A stretch of 27,336 nt of DNA from contig FLMG01000277.1 of NCBI GenBank assembly GCA_900088475.1, forward strand, positions 63,038-90,373, in the 5' to 3' direction. Of the stretch, positions 1-12,078 are shown piece after piece. Under the pieces are notes generated by a model that saw only the letters and a list, made by a program, of their open reading frames with translations, did no database searches and was not told the DNA's origin. Position 1 is the first letter of the stretch. The number at the start of each line of letters is the position of its first letter. A program made the position numbers and the translations under genes. Source of the DNA: Hyphochytrium catenoides (lineage: Eukaryota > Sar > Hyphochytriomycetes > Hyphochytriales > Hyphochytriaceae).

Positions 1-643
1 AGGGATTCAGAGGGCTAGAGAGGAAGGAAATAGCAGAAGGAAAAAATGAAGGTAGGGGTCAAGGGCGAGGAGGAGCTGATGAAGTTTATAGGAAGAGACA
101 GAGGTATGATCAGGAAGTCGCTGTGCTCTTAAGGACGCGGACAATAAGGATAGGCCATCCAGGCGCACAAAGAGAGAGAGAGAGACAGACAGAGAGAGAG
201 AGACAAAGAGAGAGGAAAAGAAAGGGGTAAAGAGGGGGAGAGAAGAGAAGATTAGATAGGGAACTGAGAGTCGGACCACAAAGAGGAGACATGATCAGGA
301 GAGTGATAGATGGCAAGCAGAGAGCTGAAGGAAGAAGAGCTAACGTAAGGAGAGAACGACTTTATCAACTCAAGGGGAAGCATTAGAAACAGCTGCTGGG
401 CATTCTTATGGTCCGACGGACGTTGAAGCCAAAGCGCTCTTACGAGGGAAGAGATAGTAGGGAGCAGGCATCAAGGAAAACGTCGTACTCCTCAGAAAGA
501 ACCTGCCCTACTCCTTGTCTTCTCTCTCAAGTTAATCTCAAATCGTCTATCTTTAAAATAGAGGCAAAAGCGCCTAAGCTTGGCTCGCTAGTTTGATGCT
601 GGACTGAAGCTCTACGTTGCCTGTCACGGAAGCGTCGGGTATA
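1..643. other. 5' flank without a recognisable gene
   Basis: No supported gene. The first 330 bases are purine-rich on the + strand. Introns in this window tend to be C/T-rich on their sense strand, so this stretch could be intron or UTR of a minus-strand gene lying outside the window, but no conserved exon is visible. A + strand open frame at 408-596 (62 codons) has no recognisable motif. The start of the coiled-coil gene follows at 644. Confidence 0.4.
170..225. repeat. GA-rich simple repeat
   Basis: Imperfect (GA)n tract interrupted by GACA and CAAA units. It reads as (CT)n on the minus strand, like the C/T-rich introns of the neighbouring genes. It is low-complexity sequence, and the ORFs that cross it on the minus strand are Ser/Leu-rich artefacts. 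Confidence 0.85.
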
Positions 644-3600
644 ATGACTGGAGGCGACCTCAACCAAGCAGAGCAACGACTTGCAGGCTCCCCGACGGCG
701 CAGTCTTCCTCGAAGCCGCCAGGAGATGCTGAGGAGCCTCTGTTGATCAGCGCCGTGCTGCCTCCGCCTGCCTCAGCTGCGGCCTTGCCTACGATGAATG
801 TCTCCGGTTAGCAGCATCGTTCCTTACCTCCTCCTCTCCCGTTTCTTCTGGCCTCCTTTAACTTATCCCATTCGCTCTCTCTCCCTGTCTGGCAGTGAGC
901 TTTGCTGACTCTCGAACCTGCACATTCCGGTATTCCTAGTCAATCAAGCTCTCAAACAGACGACCTGCAGCTCTGTTTCTCTTGTCACTGCGCCTTAGCC
1001 TGATTCCTTCCTGACCTAACGGTTGTTCAATAATGGTTCTCCCCCCTGGCCTCCTCCTATCGCCTCCCGCCGCTGCTCCTGTCCATTCATAGATCAATCA
1101 TCAACTGAGAACCTCCTAAAGAAGAGAAATGCTAGCACGCTGTTCAGCGTTGACTTGACCGCATTGGACTCTCTGTTTGAGGTGGTACACCAGCGGCTCA
1201 ATGCGCACGAGCAAGAACTGAAGCAGCCATCCTGGCTTAAAGGTCAGAGAATGATAAAGTCCCTGCCTTCAAGGCAACGTCATCTCATGCCAGGTCACTC
1301 TATGACCACGATGTATCAGACATTCTTGCCCGAGTGGAAAGTTTAGAGCGCAACGTGAGGTCACTGAAGACGAACGTCCCAAGTGGAGATGAAGGTAGCA
1401 CCGAACGAACACACTCTACCTTCTCACTCTCAGCGCACAAAGTCGGCACTTCTGCTTCGTCACTATTTTTTTCCTGTCTCTTCCGTCCTTTCTCTTTTTT
1501 CCCTTCCGTCTCTTGTCTCTCCATCCCACTCCACCTTTTCTGGCCCTTTCACTCTTGTGTCTCTCTTCGGTCCCTCTGCATCTTGTTTAAGAATCTTCTC
1601 TCTCTTTCTGTCATTCTCTCTCTTTCTGTCATTCTCTCTCTCTCTCTGTGTCTCTTCCTCTCTTCTACCTCCAATTCTTAACTCTCTTCAGGCTGATGGA
1701 TTGTCTTGATGTCCTAGTTTCTATTTTCTCGATAGCTTAAACCCTTCCTGCTGGTCCTTCGTTCTTCAGGAAGAATCGACTTATTGCCTACATTACTTTC
1801 CTGCTTGCTCTTTGACAGCTTCTCAGAACAGTCCAGGCGATGCCGGCAATGGGACCCGAGGCTCTATAGAGATGCGATCCCGTATCAGCCTCTTTAATCG
1901 AACAAAAAGCCTCCGAAGAGAGTTGTCTTTCTCTCAAGCCGACATGTCTCCTGCCGCAGCCTCCGACCCCATGGATCCCACATATCAGGGAGCTCCCGGC
2001 AGTAATTCCGCGGGTCAAAACTCCATTGATCCTCTCACTGTAAGCAGTCCCGCTCTCTTTACGATGCCTTCAACACCATCTGGGATTACCTCTTTGTCCT
2101 GCTGCAGCTATCCACTGACAATCTCTCCGGCTGCGCTTTATCTCGTAGTGGACTGATCGACCTTCCTCGCTGTTCTCATAGCATTTTATCTATGTTTCAA
2201 GGCTCCGCGTATTTGCATGCCCTTTTCCCATAATCTATGCCTAGAACTATTGCCTTCAACGTCGGTCTCCAACCCGTGATCTTGTGGACTGCGAACCTGG
2301 TCTCTCATGCTGTAAACTTGCTGTTTACCGCTCTCCCTCTTTGTTACCCTTCCACGTGTAGGAAAAGCTAATCTCTGGTGCTATCGAGGACTTTCGTTCG
2401 GGTTTGGTAAGGACAGAAGTGGTGATTGATGAGTTGAAGACCAACCACGCCAACAGACTGCTGGACATAGACACACGGCTCCAAGCGTAAGTTGAGGGTT
2501 CCTGTATACATTCTCTCTTGCACCTTCCTTGTTTCTCCCACTGTCTCTCCGCAATCATCATCCTATTCTTGACCTTATCCTGCTCTGCCTTGAATCAAGT
2601 ACCAGCGGTCTCTCTCCTCTAGCCAGAAATTATGATCTTTCGTGTGACCATCATCTTTCCGATTTTTGTTCGGGCCTTACTGTGCCGGCCAGGTTCCAAC
2701 TAGAGATGCAGAAGACCCGAAGAGAGATGAAGCTTCTTCCCACCATGGAAGACATCGGACAAAGTAATAAGCGCCTGGACTTTAGCGTAAGTTAATGGCT
2801 GGAGATAGTGAAATGAAGGAGTTAGACAGCAGAAGGAAGAAATAGAAATTATGGTTCTTCTCCTAGCTCGAACTTTCTCCGCTGTCCTTCTTGTCTATCT
2901 ATCGGCATCGGTTCAAACGGTGCCTCTTCCAGTCTTGAAAGACGTAGTAGCTATCTGCCCTATGTCACTCAGACCCCATCGGTCTCCCTGTCCCTGTTCC
3001 TTATTCTCTGCACGTCCCAATCTTTCCCGTAACCTCGGCATCGACAGATGGCAGAGCTGAAGCGCTCAACGTTAGATAGGAGTGTCGACACAGAGAAGCG
3101 GCTGTTTAGTAAGATTGACGAGCAGACGGAGGAAGCCAACAAGGTAACTGGACAACTCTCTCTGCTAGTAAAAGACGACGTGTGGCTTGTAATGCTCTAG
3201 AAGCCCAACGTCCAGAAGGAATTACTCTTAGTGCTACGCTGGCCGTATAGAGTTTCTGGGGAAGCATCTTTCTCTTTCCTTCTTGACCTCTTCTTTCCTC
3301 TCGTTTGCTGTATAGTTCCGTACAAAAATAGAGCAGTCGATTCAGCTGAAGTTCCAGCTTATGCAGTCCAAGATTGAGCAACTGGAAGGAGATTTGCAAA
3401 TGGTGCACAAGGGGTGAGGAAGAGTGTGAAGTCCTCCATTGACGAACTCATTCAACGCCACGCGAGCAAGCCTCTGCCTCTGTTGGGCCACGACCTTATC
3501 AACATCACTCGTAGATCCCGCCATTTCTGACGCATTTGCAATCTACTTCTCTCCTCTAACCCCAAGCCGCAAGTTTCCTCTAACCTTTAGTACGCGTAGG

Positions 3601-6600
3601 TTTGAACAAGAAGTGGAAGGCCTCTCCAGTGTACAGAAGGATTTCAACCAGAAACTGGAGACGTTAGGACCTCGCCTTAAGGTGGTCGAGGAGAGCTCTG
3701 TTCAGAGTTCGAAGGATATTGTGGGCCTCATGGATAAGTTAGGGAGGGTACGTTGGCTACACCATGGTCTCTCCTGGCAATAAGATTAGCCTGCTGCTAT
3801 GCCTTCTCCAGAGTCCACTCCCTCTTGCTCTCGGTCTTCGTCACTCTAATTATTCCTTAACCCTCAGATCGTGGCGGAGCTTTCAGACGAGGAACCAACA
3901 GGTCTCGCGCCTGGTGATGATGCTTCAGGGACATTTTCCTCCATATCATTGAGTCAAGGAGAAGAGAGCTCTTCCGGCATAGGTTTGCTGAGAAAGAAGA
4001 AGTCTAAGGTAGCTCACTCCTCACTGTCCTTGCTGCCTTTGTCTTGCTGCTTGCACTGGCCTTCTTCCCGCCTTTAGAATTTGCGCGTGTTCGTTTCCTC
4101 TTACCTGAGATGGAAATGCCATGACAAGCGACAATGTGTCGCCTGAGGCATCTTTCACATGCTTTCTGGCGCCTCTGCGCATTAAGTGCATCCTTCGCGA
4201 AACTGCTATCTATTTCGTGGCCCAACATCCTTGACTGGGAAGCTCTTCATTCGCCGTATGAAGTAAAGTTCTTCTCCTCTATTCCATGTCTTCTTTCGTT
4301 CTACTACTTACGCGGTTCTTTTTTTATCCGCCTTACTTGGGTTCCAGATGGAGGATAAGCTGGTCTCCGATATTACTGCGGCACAAGAGAAGGCCACAGT
4401 CGTGGGTCTCGCTCTGGATGAGTTTCGCACCGAGCAGCTGAGGACTCAACAACTGGCAGATGAAAGGTTCTTCGCCACGGTCGATACCATCAACACCAAC
4501 CTGACCAAGCTGCAAGGTGAGCGAGCGGAGTCAGACGGCGGGAGGGAAAATCAACATTATCTGTCAGTCGCATAGGCACAAGGTGTAGGGAAGAAGGAGA
4601 GGGAATTAGCTTTACATTTCTCCTCTGTAGGCAAAGTGACTGACGCTCGTCCCCTTGCGCGCCCTACCTCGTAGAGCTCTCTGACCAACAAGTCAAGGAC
4701 CTCTCCAGCGTCGTAGAGATTGTAAGCCTTTCGATACACTTTCATATGTCTCTGCATGCTGGTTACTAAGCTACATGCTTTCTTGCTCTCAATTAACAGA
4801 AAATTGAAGATCTTGCTATTCGTCAAGTGGCTCTGAAGAAAAGTCTTAGCGATCACGACGCCAAGCTAGGAACGCTAGAGAGCACTATCGGAAAGGTGCC
4901 GGCATCGAACCACATAGCTGTGTTGTCTTCATCGTCTATCGCGCTGCCGATACCCTTGCCACTGAAAGCTGTTTGGTGTACGAAACGTGCTTCTTACTCC
5001 GCTGACTCCATTGTACGTTTTACACAGAGCGCTGAGCAGATCGAGAAAGTCTCGGAGTGCTGTCGCGAGGCTGCACGCAGCCAGACCGACGCTCTAGCGA
5101 ACGAGAAGGCGACTATTCTGCTTGTTATAGAAGAGAGAGTAACCAAAGCAGAGAGAGGTGGGTTGAGATTGTCAACCCATTCACCACGCTTATCCTGTAC
5201 TCCTCTCTCGTCTGCAATTACCTACTTCCCGTCCTTCCTTCGTCATCTCCGCAATCTTCTGCTCGTGCCTCCTGGTAAGAAGCAATAGCAGCAGTTATTT
5301 TCTTATTTGTGACTTCTCTCTGTCCCCAGATGCGGCGCTTGCCGTCACCCAGTGCCAGAATGCCTTGGAGCTAACGCAAAAGCACCAGGCAGACCTGATC
5401 AGTGACATCTTAGAAAGTAACAAGGCGACTGACGCAAAGTAAGCGTCGTCTATATTTCTCTGTGGGCCTCTTTACTTGGCGTCCTTGGATCAACGAAGAA
5501 GAATTTCACCTCCGAACTTCAATAGCACCCCCTCCTCTCTCTCTCAATCACATATACTCCACGCTTGTTGCTTCTCTGCAGTCATGTCCTTTCTTAGGTC
5601 TGACCCTCTTACGTTGTCCCTCGTCTTCCCAATTCTTATGACGATACCAAGTTTGAAGGTCTTAGGAGAACGAGTGAAAGCTGATGAGAAGATCCTGGAG
5701 GAGACTGGAAAGCATAGTCGCTCAAATGCAGCCTTCATAGGTACACGGCAGATGCTGCTTGGGACGACTTTGTACTTCGCACTTCATCATGCTTGTGTCT
5801 CTTCTTCTTTCTCTTCTTTCTCTCTAGACCGTCGTCTGGGCTTTCCCAGATATACTTCTCTTTGATCTCTGGCAGTTGTTCATTATGGAGAAGAGTCCTT
5901 CGCTGTCTGCTTACTTCCTTCTCATGTCTCCTCCTAGGCGACCTCAACGAGACTGTACAAAAGTTATCAAAGCAGGAGCAAGAGCACGAAAGCCGGACTA
6001 CTCGTCTGGCAGAGGAACTCACCAAAGCAAGCAAAGTCCACAAGAGAGCGAATGAAGAGCTGGGGTATGGCCATCCATCCCCACTCTCTCTCCAATCTTC
6101 TGTTTCCTTCTCTTCTCTCTTCGCCGGAGGAGGGGGTACCTAGCGTCCTCTAACTTTGCTTGTACAGCTAGTGCCTGCCGGCCAAGAGTCTTGACTGTCT
6201 TTGTAGACTCCCTCTTATTATCTTTCCGTTCTTCTACTCCATTTTTTTGCCGTCCTCTTAGCGCTCGGATTGATCTGGTCAACTCCGATCATACCAAATT
6301 TCGGTGTGACATCCTTGCCCTTCACGGAGAACACTCTGCGCGACTCCAAGAACTTGCGAAGCTAGTGGAGACACTGGAAAACAGTGAGCTAGAAGAAGGC
6401 TGGAGCCAGCAGCTCTCAAGACACGCTCTCAACCTGGCCAAACTCTGTGCCGATTATGAGGACAAGAGGAAGTAAGCGATGGTCTCTTTCCTTGTCAACG
6501 CACGCAGTGCTGTCTCCTTGTTTATCCATGTGTCGGTCCGACAGCTATAATCACACGTGTCTCTCCGTATGTCTTCCCTGGTCTCTCCCACCTCCCTCCT

Positions 6601-8385
6601 TTCCTCTTTCTGACGATATGCTTACCCAAACTGTTACTCTTGACGGGATCTTGTGTGCAGAGAGTACGGCGGTACCATGAACGCCGCCATCCTCGAAGAG
6701 ATCGGGAATAGAAGCCAGGCAATCGCAGGCATCTTCAGCAAAATGGGAGACCTGAACTCTCTAAGACATGTGTTGGCCTACACTATTGCTAGGTACTGGC
6801 CAACCATCTCTCTCACTTCAAGGCCCTTTCTTCCCTAGCAGGAGACTGACATACATTCTTCCCCGTGTCCCATCTCGTTGTGGGCAGCGACAAGGAAGGG
6901 GCTCCTCCTTTAGATCGCGCCACCTTTGAAATGGAAAAGGAAAGATACAAGCATCAGCTCGTGGACGACTTACTGGCCCGGATGTACAAAGAGCTTGGTC
7001 ATCTGTCTTCCGCAGCATCGGCTACGAAGCTGCAGCTGGAGAAGAGGCAGACGTTTGAGCATAGGCTAAGATTGTGCCTTGATCTTTGTCTTCAAAGCAA
7101 GGTTCAGATAAATGCCCCGGATCCCACTGCCTTTGGAAGGTATGCGAAGAAAACTGCAATGAAGGGCATCCCCTCATCCACTCCTCTTGCTGATTCTCTT
7201 AGAGGACAGGGCACCTACATCGTTCTACAGTGCCATTTTTATGCTATACTCCGCTCCTTATCTTCCGCTTGGTCTGGCCTAAGTTCGGTCTGTTTGCCTG
7301 TTCCGCGTTGCTCTGCAGACAAACTATCCTGCCCACCTGCGTGGCATGTAATCGGCCGCTGGCAAATCGGCCTCTGACGTCTAACAATCTAGCAAGCAGT
7401 GGCCCCACAAGTGCTGTAAGTCCCAACGAGCTTGATGCCATGCAGCGGCCTATCACGGCAGCATCCGTCAGAAAGAAACCCCAGCAAAGCCCTATAGACA
7501 CTCGAGCGATTGTTCCTGGCAGAACAGGTATATCGTTTTCGCTTCGCTCAGGGCAGTGTCCCCTTCGTCCTGCGCCTTCTCACTCTCGTTTCATCTGATT
7601 CTACCGATCCGTCAATCAAGGTGCAATCAAGGATAGTCTACCCTCCTCTGCTATTATTCCTCTCTCTAGAAGTGTCAGGTCTATCTTACGAGGTTTTGAA
7701 TGGAAATGGCAGAAAAGTTGCTTGTCCTTCTTATCTCCTTTGCAGTCTATTGAATTCTTGTCCCTTATCGCTCCGCGTGTGGTTGTAGGAGCTGCCGGAA
7801 CCCCTCCAGTAGGAAGTGATTCCAAGTGCATGCACTTACCGCCCAATAAGCCTGGATATATTATGAGAGGAGGCTTCAAACTCCCTAAAAATACCTCCTC
7901 GTTAGACCTCCAGATGTTTGCGACGCCAGATATGGGAGACCTGCCGACGGTTAGTGGCTAACTCCTTCTCACATCTCACTCTTTCTCTATCTCTCACTCA
8001 ATAACAGCGCGCCTATCCATGTCTTTGTTGCTGTCAGTAAGTTGCGCCATCCCATGAGACCGTTATCCATACCCGACCACCTCTGTGTTCGGCGTTGAGC
8101 AAATCGTAGTGCTTCCTCTTGACAGCGTCCCTACCACGGTGCATTACTCTCACACATCACAGCTTACTCTCATGTTGTGGCTAACCACTTCCCTGCGCCG
8201 CGATGTCTACAACTCTACAGAAACCCATATCTCCTTCCAAAATATCGCTTCAAGCTTCAGAAGTGAGACCGCAGACAGCTCCTATTTCTATGGAACTCGG
8301 CGCAATCAGCCTATCTGCTGCAATAGTAGAGAAGCTTCCCCAGATAGCGGGGAGCCCAAGAGGTAACCAACAGCCTCCACAATAA
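644..8385 (+). CDS. Large coiled-coil protein, 23 exons, CxxC-x-RPL motif near C-terminus
   Basis: Exons: 644-806, 1093-1242, 1320-1394, 1819-2039, 2362-2486, 2693-2786, 3048-3143, 3316-3413, 3600-3747, 3868-4008, 4348-4516, 4675-4721, 4800-4895, 5028-5157, 5330-5438, 5652-5740, 5938-6064, 6262-6471, 6661-6792, 6888-7139, 7319-7527, 7789-7949, 8221-8385. They join in phase into 1068 residues; the ends of exons 2/3 and the start of exon 16 are least sure. The N-terminal 50 residues are Pro/Ala-rich. Most of exons 5-20 is Glu/Lys/Gln-rich helix with hydrophobic spacing typical of coiled coil, interrupted by an acidic Ser-rich linker (exon 10). Exon 21 carries CVACNRPL, and exon 22 carries PGYIMRGGFKLPK followed by a disordered tail. 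The Cys motif after a long coiled coil resembles the C-terminal part of QRICH2/C16orf96 (DUF4795) proteins, linked to sperm flagella. That assignment is from memory and tentative. A structural, possibly flagellar, role is inferred. ATG 644 is the first in frame, with a stop shortly upstream. Confidence 0.85.
1597..1650 (+). repeat. CT-rich intronic tandem repeat
   Basis: Within the intron between exons 3 and 4 of the coiled-coil gene. Two near-identical copies of a roughly 16-base unit (TCTCTCTTTCTGTCAT) are followed by (CT)n. It adds to the pyrimidine-rich character of this intron, whose used acceptor is predicted downstream at 1817-1818. Confidence 0.75.
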
Positions 8386-8386
8386 A
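8381..8386 (+). promoter_or_regulatory. Possible AATAAA polyadenylation signal
   Basis: AATAAA overlaps the TAA stop of the coiled-coil gene and is followed by AT-rich sequence (TATATATAAA). Its position at the stop would give a very short 3' UTR. Use of this hexamer is not established for this organism. Confidence 0.25.
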
Positions 8387-9954
8387 TATATATAAACAGC
8401 ATTGTCCTCTAAACTCTTTGCGTACGGAGGCAAGTGATAGAGACGGAGGTATTCTTGCGCATGTCAAACGCACAATAACCTAGATTTTACAAGGATGATT
8501 CTATTCTTCGCTTTCCATGGTGAGTACCATGAACCTATTATCTCAAGGAGTTCACGCTGTCCGCTCTAGCCCATCGACATGTCTCTCCAAGGCTTAGGAG
8601 CTCTTGGCATACGTCCACCTGAACTCCGACATCGTCTCTCTGAGCAGTGACCCTAGCGCCCCTAAAGACTGGCTTCGAACGGGATCTTGTCACACGAGTC
8701 AGGACTTCCTCATTCACCAACCGTAATTTTGCGTCAGTTATCTTCCAACTGCCCGTGGTTGCTGACAACAGGCAAACCGATGTAAACTGCATGTGAAGAC
8801 CGCTATTTATGGCATCTCCGCCAGCATTGCTTTCTCCGCATCCCCCGTGGTGCGCTCTCTTTCAGGATGTTCCTGACTTAAGTGGTCACCTTCCCCTTAG
8901 CTCGGCTTCCTTAGCTCGTGAGTAGAAGCTGCGCTCATGCCGCCGCAACCACCTGCTGCGTCAGCGCCGAGACCTTGCCGAGTGGACAACCGGACAGTGC
9001 AGATTTGGCCTGAATCCTTGGATCAACTGTGTACTATAATAAAGCTCTGAATCAGCCGAGAGATGACGGACAGAGATCTTTTCACAGAGATCATCGGAGT
9101 GCTAAGTTCAACTCTTATGGGCGACCATGGCAAGCACACCTGATCTGCTTTACGTTATGTTTTACTATTACAGGTTGAACTTAAGGCCTAGGAGCTGGGG
9201 TTAGAATCAGAACCTCTAAGAATGCGACGATCATGGGAGGCATTCTGATACCATTCACAATCAAGCCCACGAATTCTGAATCAGTGAGGGTGGATGGGCT
9301 AGTCTAGGGAGGTTAAATGGTATATACCCAAATCTGTGCCGTCCCACCCATCTCGGCGTCACTTCTATCATCCTTCCTGCCTTTCCTGTCTCTCTCTCTG
9401 TCTCTCTCAGTCCTCCATCAAGTTGGACCACAGATTACCGTATTACCACTACACACAAACGCACTCTATGACACTTAGAGGTTGTCAGTTATTACTAGGA
9501 TCCATCAGTTGCAGCATCACACCCTGATGATGTGAAGCCAGCGCGGCCACTTCCGCCTCAGTTCACTCGTCCCCAAGAGGCTTCGACCAGATGCCTAATG
9601 TTGGTGCAGCCAAAGGACTCGCTCACCTCGGGAAGCACAAGCAGAGCACTGGCTTGAAAGACATCAAGCGCTGCTTGCGCACAAGATCAGAGTCGTTGGA
9701 TAAGCCGTGACACCCTAGAGAAAGCGCCTTGGCTGGAGAAGGACAGTGCCGTCCACTTTGGTTGCAGTTTCTTTCCCGGCGTCAACATACTGGCAGTCTC
9801 TGCAGCCGTTGCCACTTCAGTCATCATCAATCTCGGGATTCGACTCGGACAATCTTGAGGTGGTACGGGGCTCCTATAAGCACCCAATTCTCCTCTTTGG
9901 TCCTACATAGCAGGTGAAAGCTGCGACAGGAGGCCCGCTTCCCACTCAATCGAG
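8386..9954. other. Intergenic stretch with coding-like patches, no complete gene model
   Basis: Four plus-strand patches look like protein but could not be joined in phase. They are an ATG-started 37-codon ORF (8937-9050), an open frame at 9014-9175 ending near a good acceptor (TTACTATTACAG), overlapping frames at 9517-9654 and 9564-9707, and a frame at 9658-9855 containing a hydrophobic segment (residues NILAVSAAVATSVIINLGI) that would span a membrane. A C/T-rich tract ending in CTCTCTCAG at about 9400 looks like a 3' splice site. The region may hold a small multi-exon gene, a decayed gene, or chance open frames. No RNA gene was recognised. Confidence 0.3.
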
Positions 9955-10239
9955 ATGGAAATCGATCCTACTGACTCTGTACCAACTCCTCAAATGGTGG
10001 CTCCTCGGAATAGTGTCGCAGACAGCCACCGCCAGTCTCTCGAGATATTGAAGGCGGATTTCCAAAGGGACTTTGAGGCTGAAGTGGCTGTGGAGAATGT
10101 ACCCCGGGGACAGCTGGAGCTGCCTCCAAGCCTCAAACTGTGGGTGACACAGCCTCCTGAGATGGAAGAAGGGCTCTCTCAGGTGGAAATGGAGCAAGTG
10201 GCTGCCAAGCTTCTCTCTATCCAGCCCAAAGGCCACTGA
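9955..10239 (+). CDS. Hypothetical protein, 94 aa, possibly a last exon
   Basis: Not recognised. The ORF is acidic and mostly polar: it opens with MEIDPTDSVPTPQ, has a helical middle (SLEILKADFQRDFEAEVAVE), and ends in a helix rich in Glu/Gln (SQVEMEQVAAKLLSIQPKGH). The frame stays open a further 14 codons upstream to an AG at 9911-9912 preceded by pyrimidine-rich sequence, so ATG 9955 may be internal and this may be the final exon of a gene in the patchy region upstream. No upstream exon in the matching phase was found. It converges on the 3' end of COX10, 133 bases away. Confidence 0.35.
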   Translation: MEIDPTDSVPTPQMVAPRNSVADSHRQSLEILKADFQRDFEAEVAVENVPRGQLELPPSLKLWVTQPPEMEEGLSQVEMEQVAAKLLSIQPKGH

Positions 10240-10372
10240 GATTTTGGTGCCAAACTAGAATTCTCTTCTCTAATGCAATCATGCCCACAGGACCACTGAG
10301 GCGTGCCCTATTTAAAGTACATTAGCAGACTCCCCGTCAATAATATATGTTACAAGGTTCATTCAACTCCAT

Positions 10373-12078
10373 TTACAGGACAGATACAGTGTGCTTTCTT
10401 TTTACAGCCACCGCATTCTCCAGAGCCTCATTCGCCGCTTCCTCTACCGCCTCTGCTATCTCTTCTCCTACCACAGCTGGGCAGAGACCGTCAGCACTAA
10501 TTTTGACAGGGCTCCGCTCTTTGCCAAATAGCATTTCATGAACACAGACCCCTCGGAGTCGACGTCGAGCCTCTTCATACTTCTCCTGGAGCCAGCTTTG
10601 ATTGCTCTTGTCCCCCTGCAAAAGTGCAGGATTGCGAGCCTCGTCCGTTATAGTGCTCTTTTCTGTTTGATGAAATACCATGAGGCCCAGTAGGACTGGT
10701 AGATACCACAGAGAGGTAAGGAACACTTTCTTGGAGTTTGCTACGACGGGATCCCTGATGANNNNNNNNNNNNNNNNNNNNNNNNNNNNNNNNNNNNNNN
10801 NNNNNNNNNNTAGATAGAGGCAATATGCGTTGATAGCTGTGCCCTCTACTGCGAACATGGCACTGGTTACACCTCCGCAGTAAGCTATTGCTGGCAAAGG
10901 TGCCAAGTAGGCTGTGTACTTCATGATGAGTGCAGCCGTCCTTTGGCCTTTGAGATTGCCATTAGTTTCTAGTCGTCTTTAGCTGTGACCAGAAGGTAGT
11001 CCATCTCTACGTACCCGTCGGATCGTTTACTGGTACCATCTGGTGCCCTCCTCGGGCATAGTCCTTTCTTAACTTCCATGCTAAGGCGAAGAAGTGGGGA
11101 AATTGCCAGCAATATAAGATGCTGCGAGAGGAAGAACAGGGCAGCATAGGCAGACCGAATAAGTTATACGGTTAGTTTATCTTAGAGAAATAGCATGTCC
11201 AGGTGAATAGTCGTTACCTGGCTGCTAGTGCTGCTTCTGGTGAGACAATGGTTCCTGTGGCCGCAGCATAACCCATTAGGGGTGGAATGGCGCCAACCAC
11301 CGACCCAATCCAGGTGTTGATTTCCGAGCGCCGCTAAGGCGAACAACCTTTAGACTCAGGATGACAAGCCGTGTTCCAATGTTGGGGCGCGTTTACCTTC
11401 AAAGGAGTGTAGACCCCAGCGTAGAGAGCGATATTAAGTGCTCCTAAGCCTGCCGTAAGGGGATTGCACCCTAAAGCTAGAATGGCTGTGCTGGCAGTAC
11501 CACTGCCTATAGCCCATGCTGCAGCTTGGCCCTAAGTGTGAGGAAGGGGAAGTCAAAGAGCCGAAGAACGCATGATAAAGAAACTGTTCCGATACCATTG
11601 ATACGCGGCCCGACGGCAAAGGACGCATCTGAGTCCTTTTCATGAGTTTGTCACTGTTCTTCTCGTACATCTGGTTCAACGTGTTTGCAGAGCAAGCAGC
11701 CAGCGCGGTTCCGACAGTTGCAGATGCCAGTGCATCCCAAGCGATAGGAAACCCCGCCATTAAAAAGCCAGCCCCCGTAGTCATTACTACAAGCCCACTC
11801 AGCCGCGCCTTAGATAATTCAGATATTGTCTGGAGAGTCAGCCGAGGAGCCGTAGAAGATTTAGCTTTGGCAATACCGGCCTTGGCGCCCTCATTTTCCA
11901 CCCCAGCGGCTGGACCATAGGCGCTTGTACTGGACGCTTCAATATGTGTCGCACTTGGGGCAGAGCGGGATAGCAGTGCAATTGCCACTCTAGTGTGCCC
12001 TAAGTGGAGGATGGCATTGTCCCTGGATCTAGCACCAGATCTAGCCACAAGATCACGGGCGGTAGATATTCGGATCAT
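10373..12078 (-). CDS. COX10: Protoheme IX farnesyltransferase (heme O synthase), mitochondrial
   Basis: Adds a farnesyl group to heme B to make heme O, the precursor of heme A for cytochrome c oxidase; acts in the mitochondrial inner membrane. Exons (minus, 5' to 3'): 12078-11605, 11531-11397, 11333-11218, 11121-11015, 10968-10373, giving 475 codons including the N run. ATG 12078 opens an Arg/Ser-rich, acid-poor leader ([20 protein letters not shown]) that looks like a targeting peptide. Family signatures are clear: [15 protein letters not shown], then N135-Q-M-Y-E139-K-N-S-D143 and [12 protein letters not shown] (prenyl-diphosphate site), [49 protein letters not shown], and [15 protein letters not shown] near the end. 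An Ala/Glu-rich tail of about 100 residues follows the last membrane segment. The frame runs upstream of 12078 to a TTG at 12171, but the ATG is preferred. The gap at 10762-10810 interrupts the penultimate membrane segment region. Confidence 0.96.
10762..10810. other. Assembly gap, 49 N
   Basis: A run of 49 undetermined bases inside the last COX10 exon, between the codons for AINAYCLYL and [11 protein letters not shown]. The frame is preserved across 49 N, so the size may be estimated from data or coincidental. Confidence 0.99.

Noticed and set aside
7-316. Minus-strand Ser/Leu-rich ORFs near the left end
   Set aside because: They are the translation of a (CT)n tract and have no conserved motif.
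9946-10236. Minus ORF of 96 codons
   Set aside because: It is the complement of the plus 9955-10239 ORF and is rich in His/Leu/Arg, as expected of a shadow frame.
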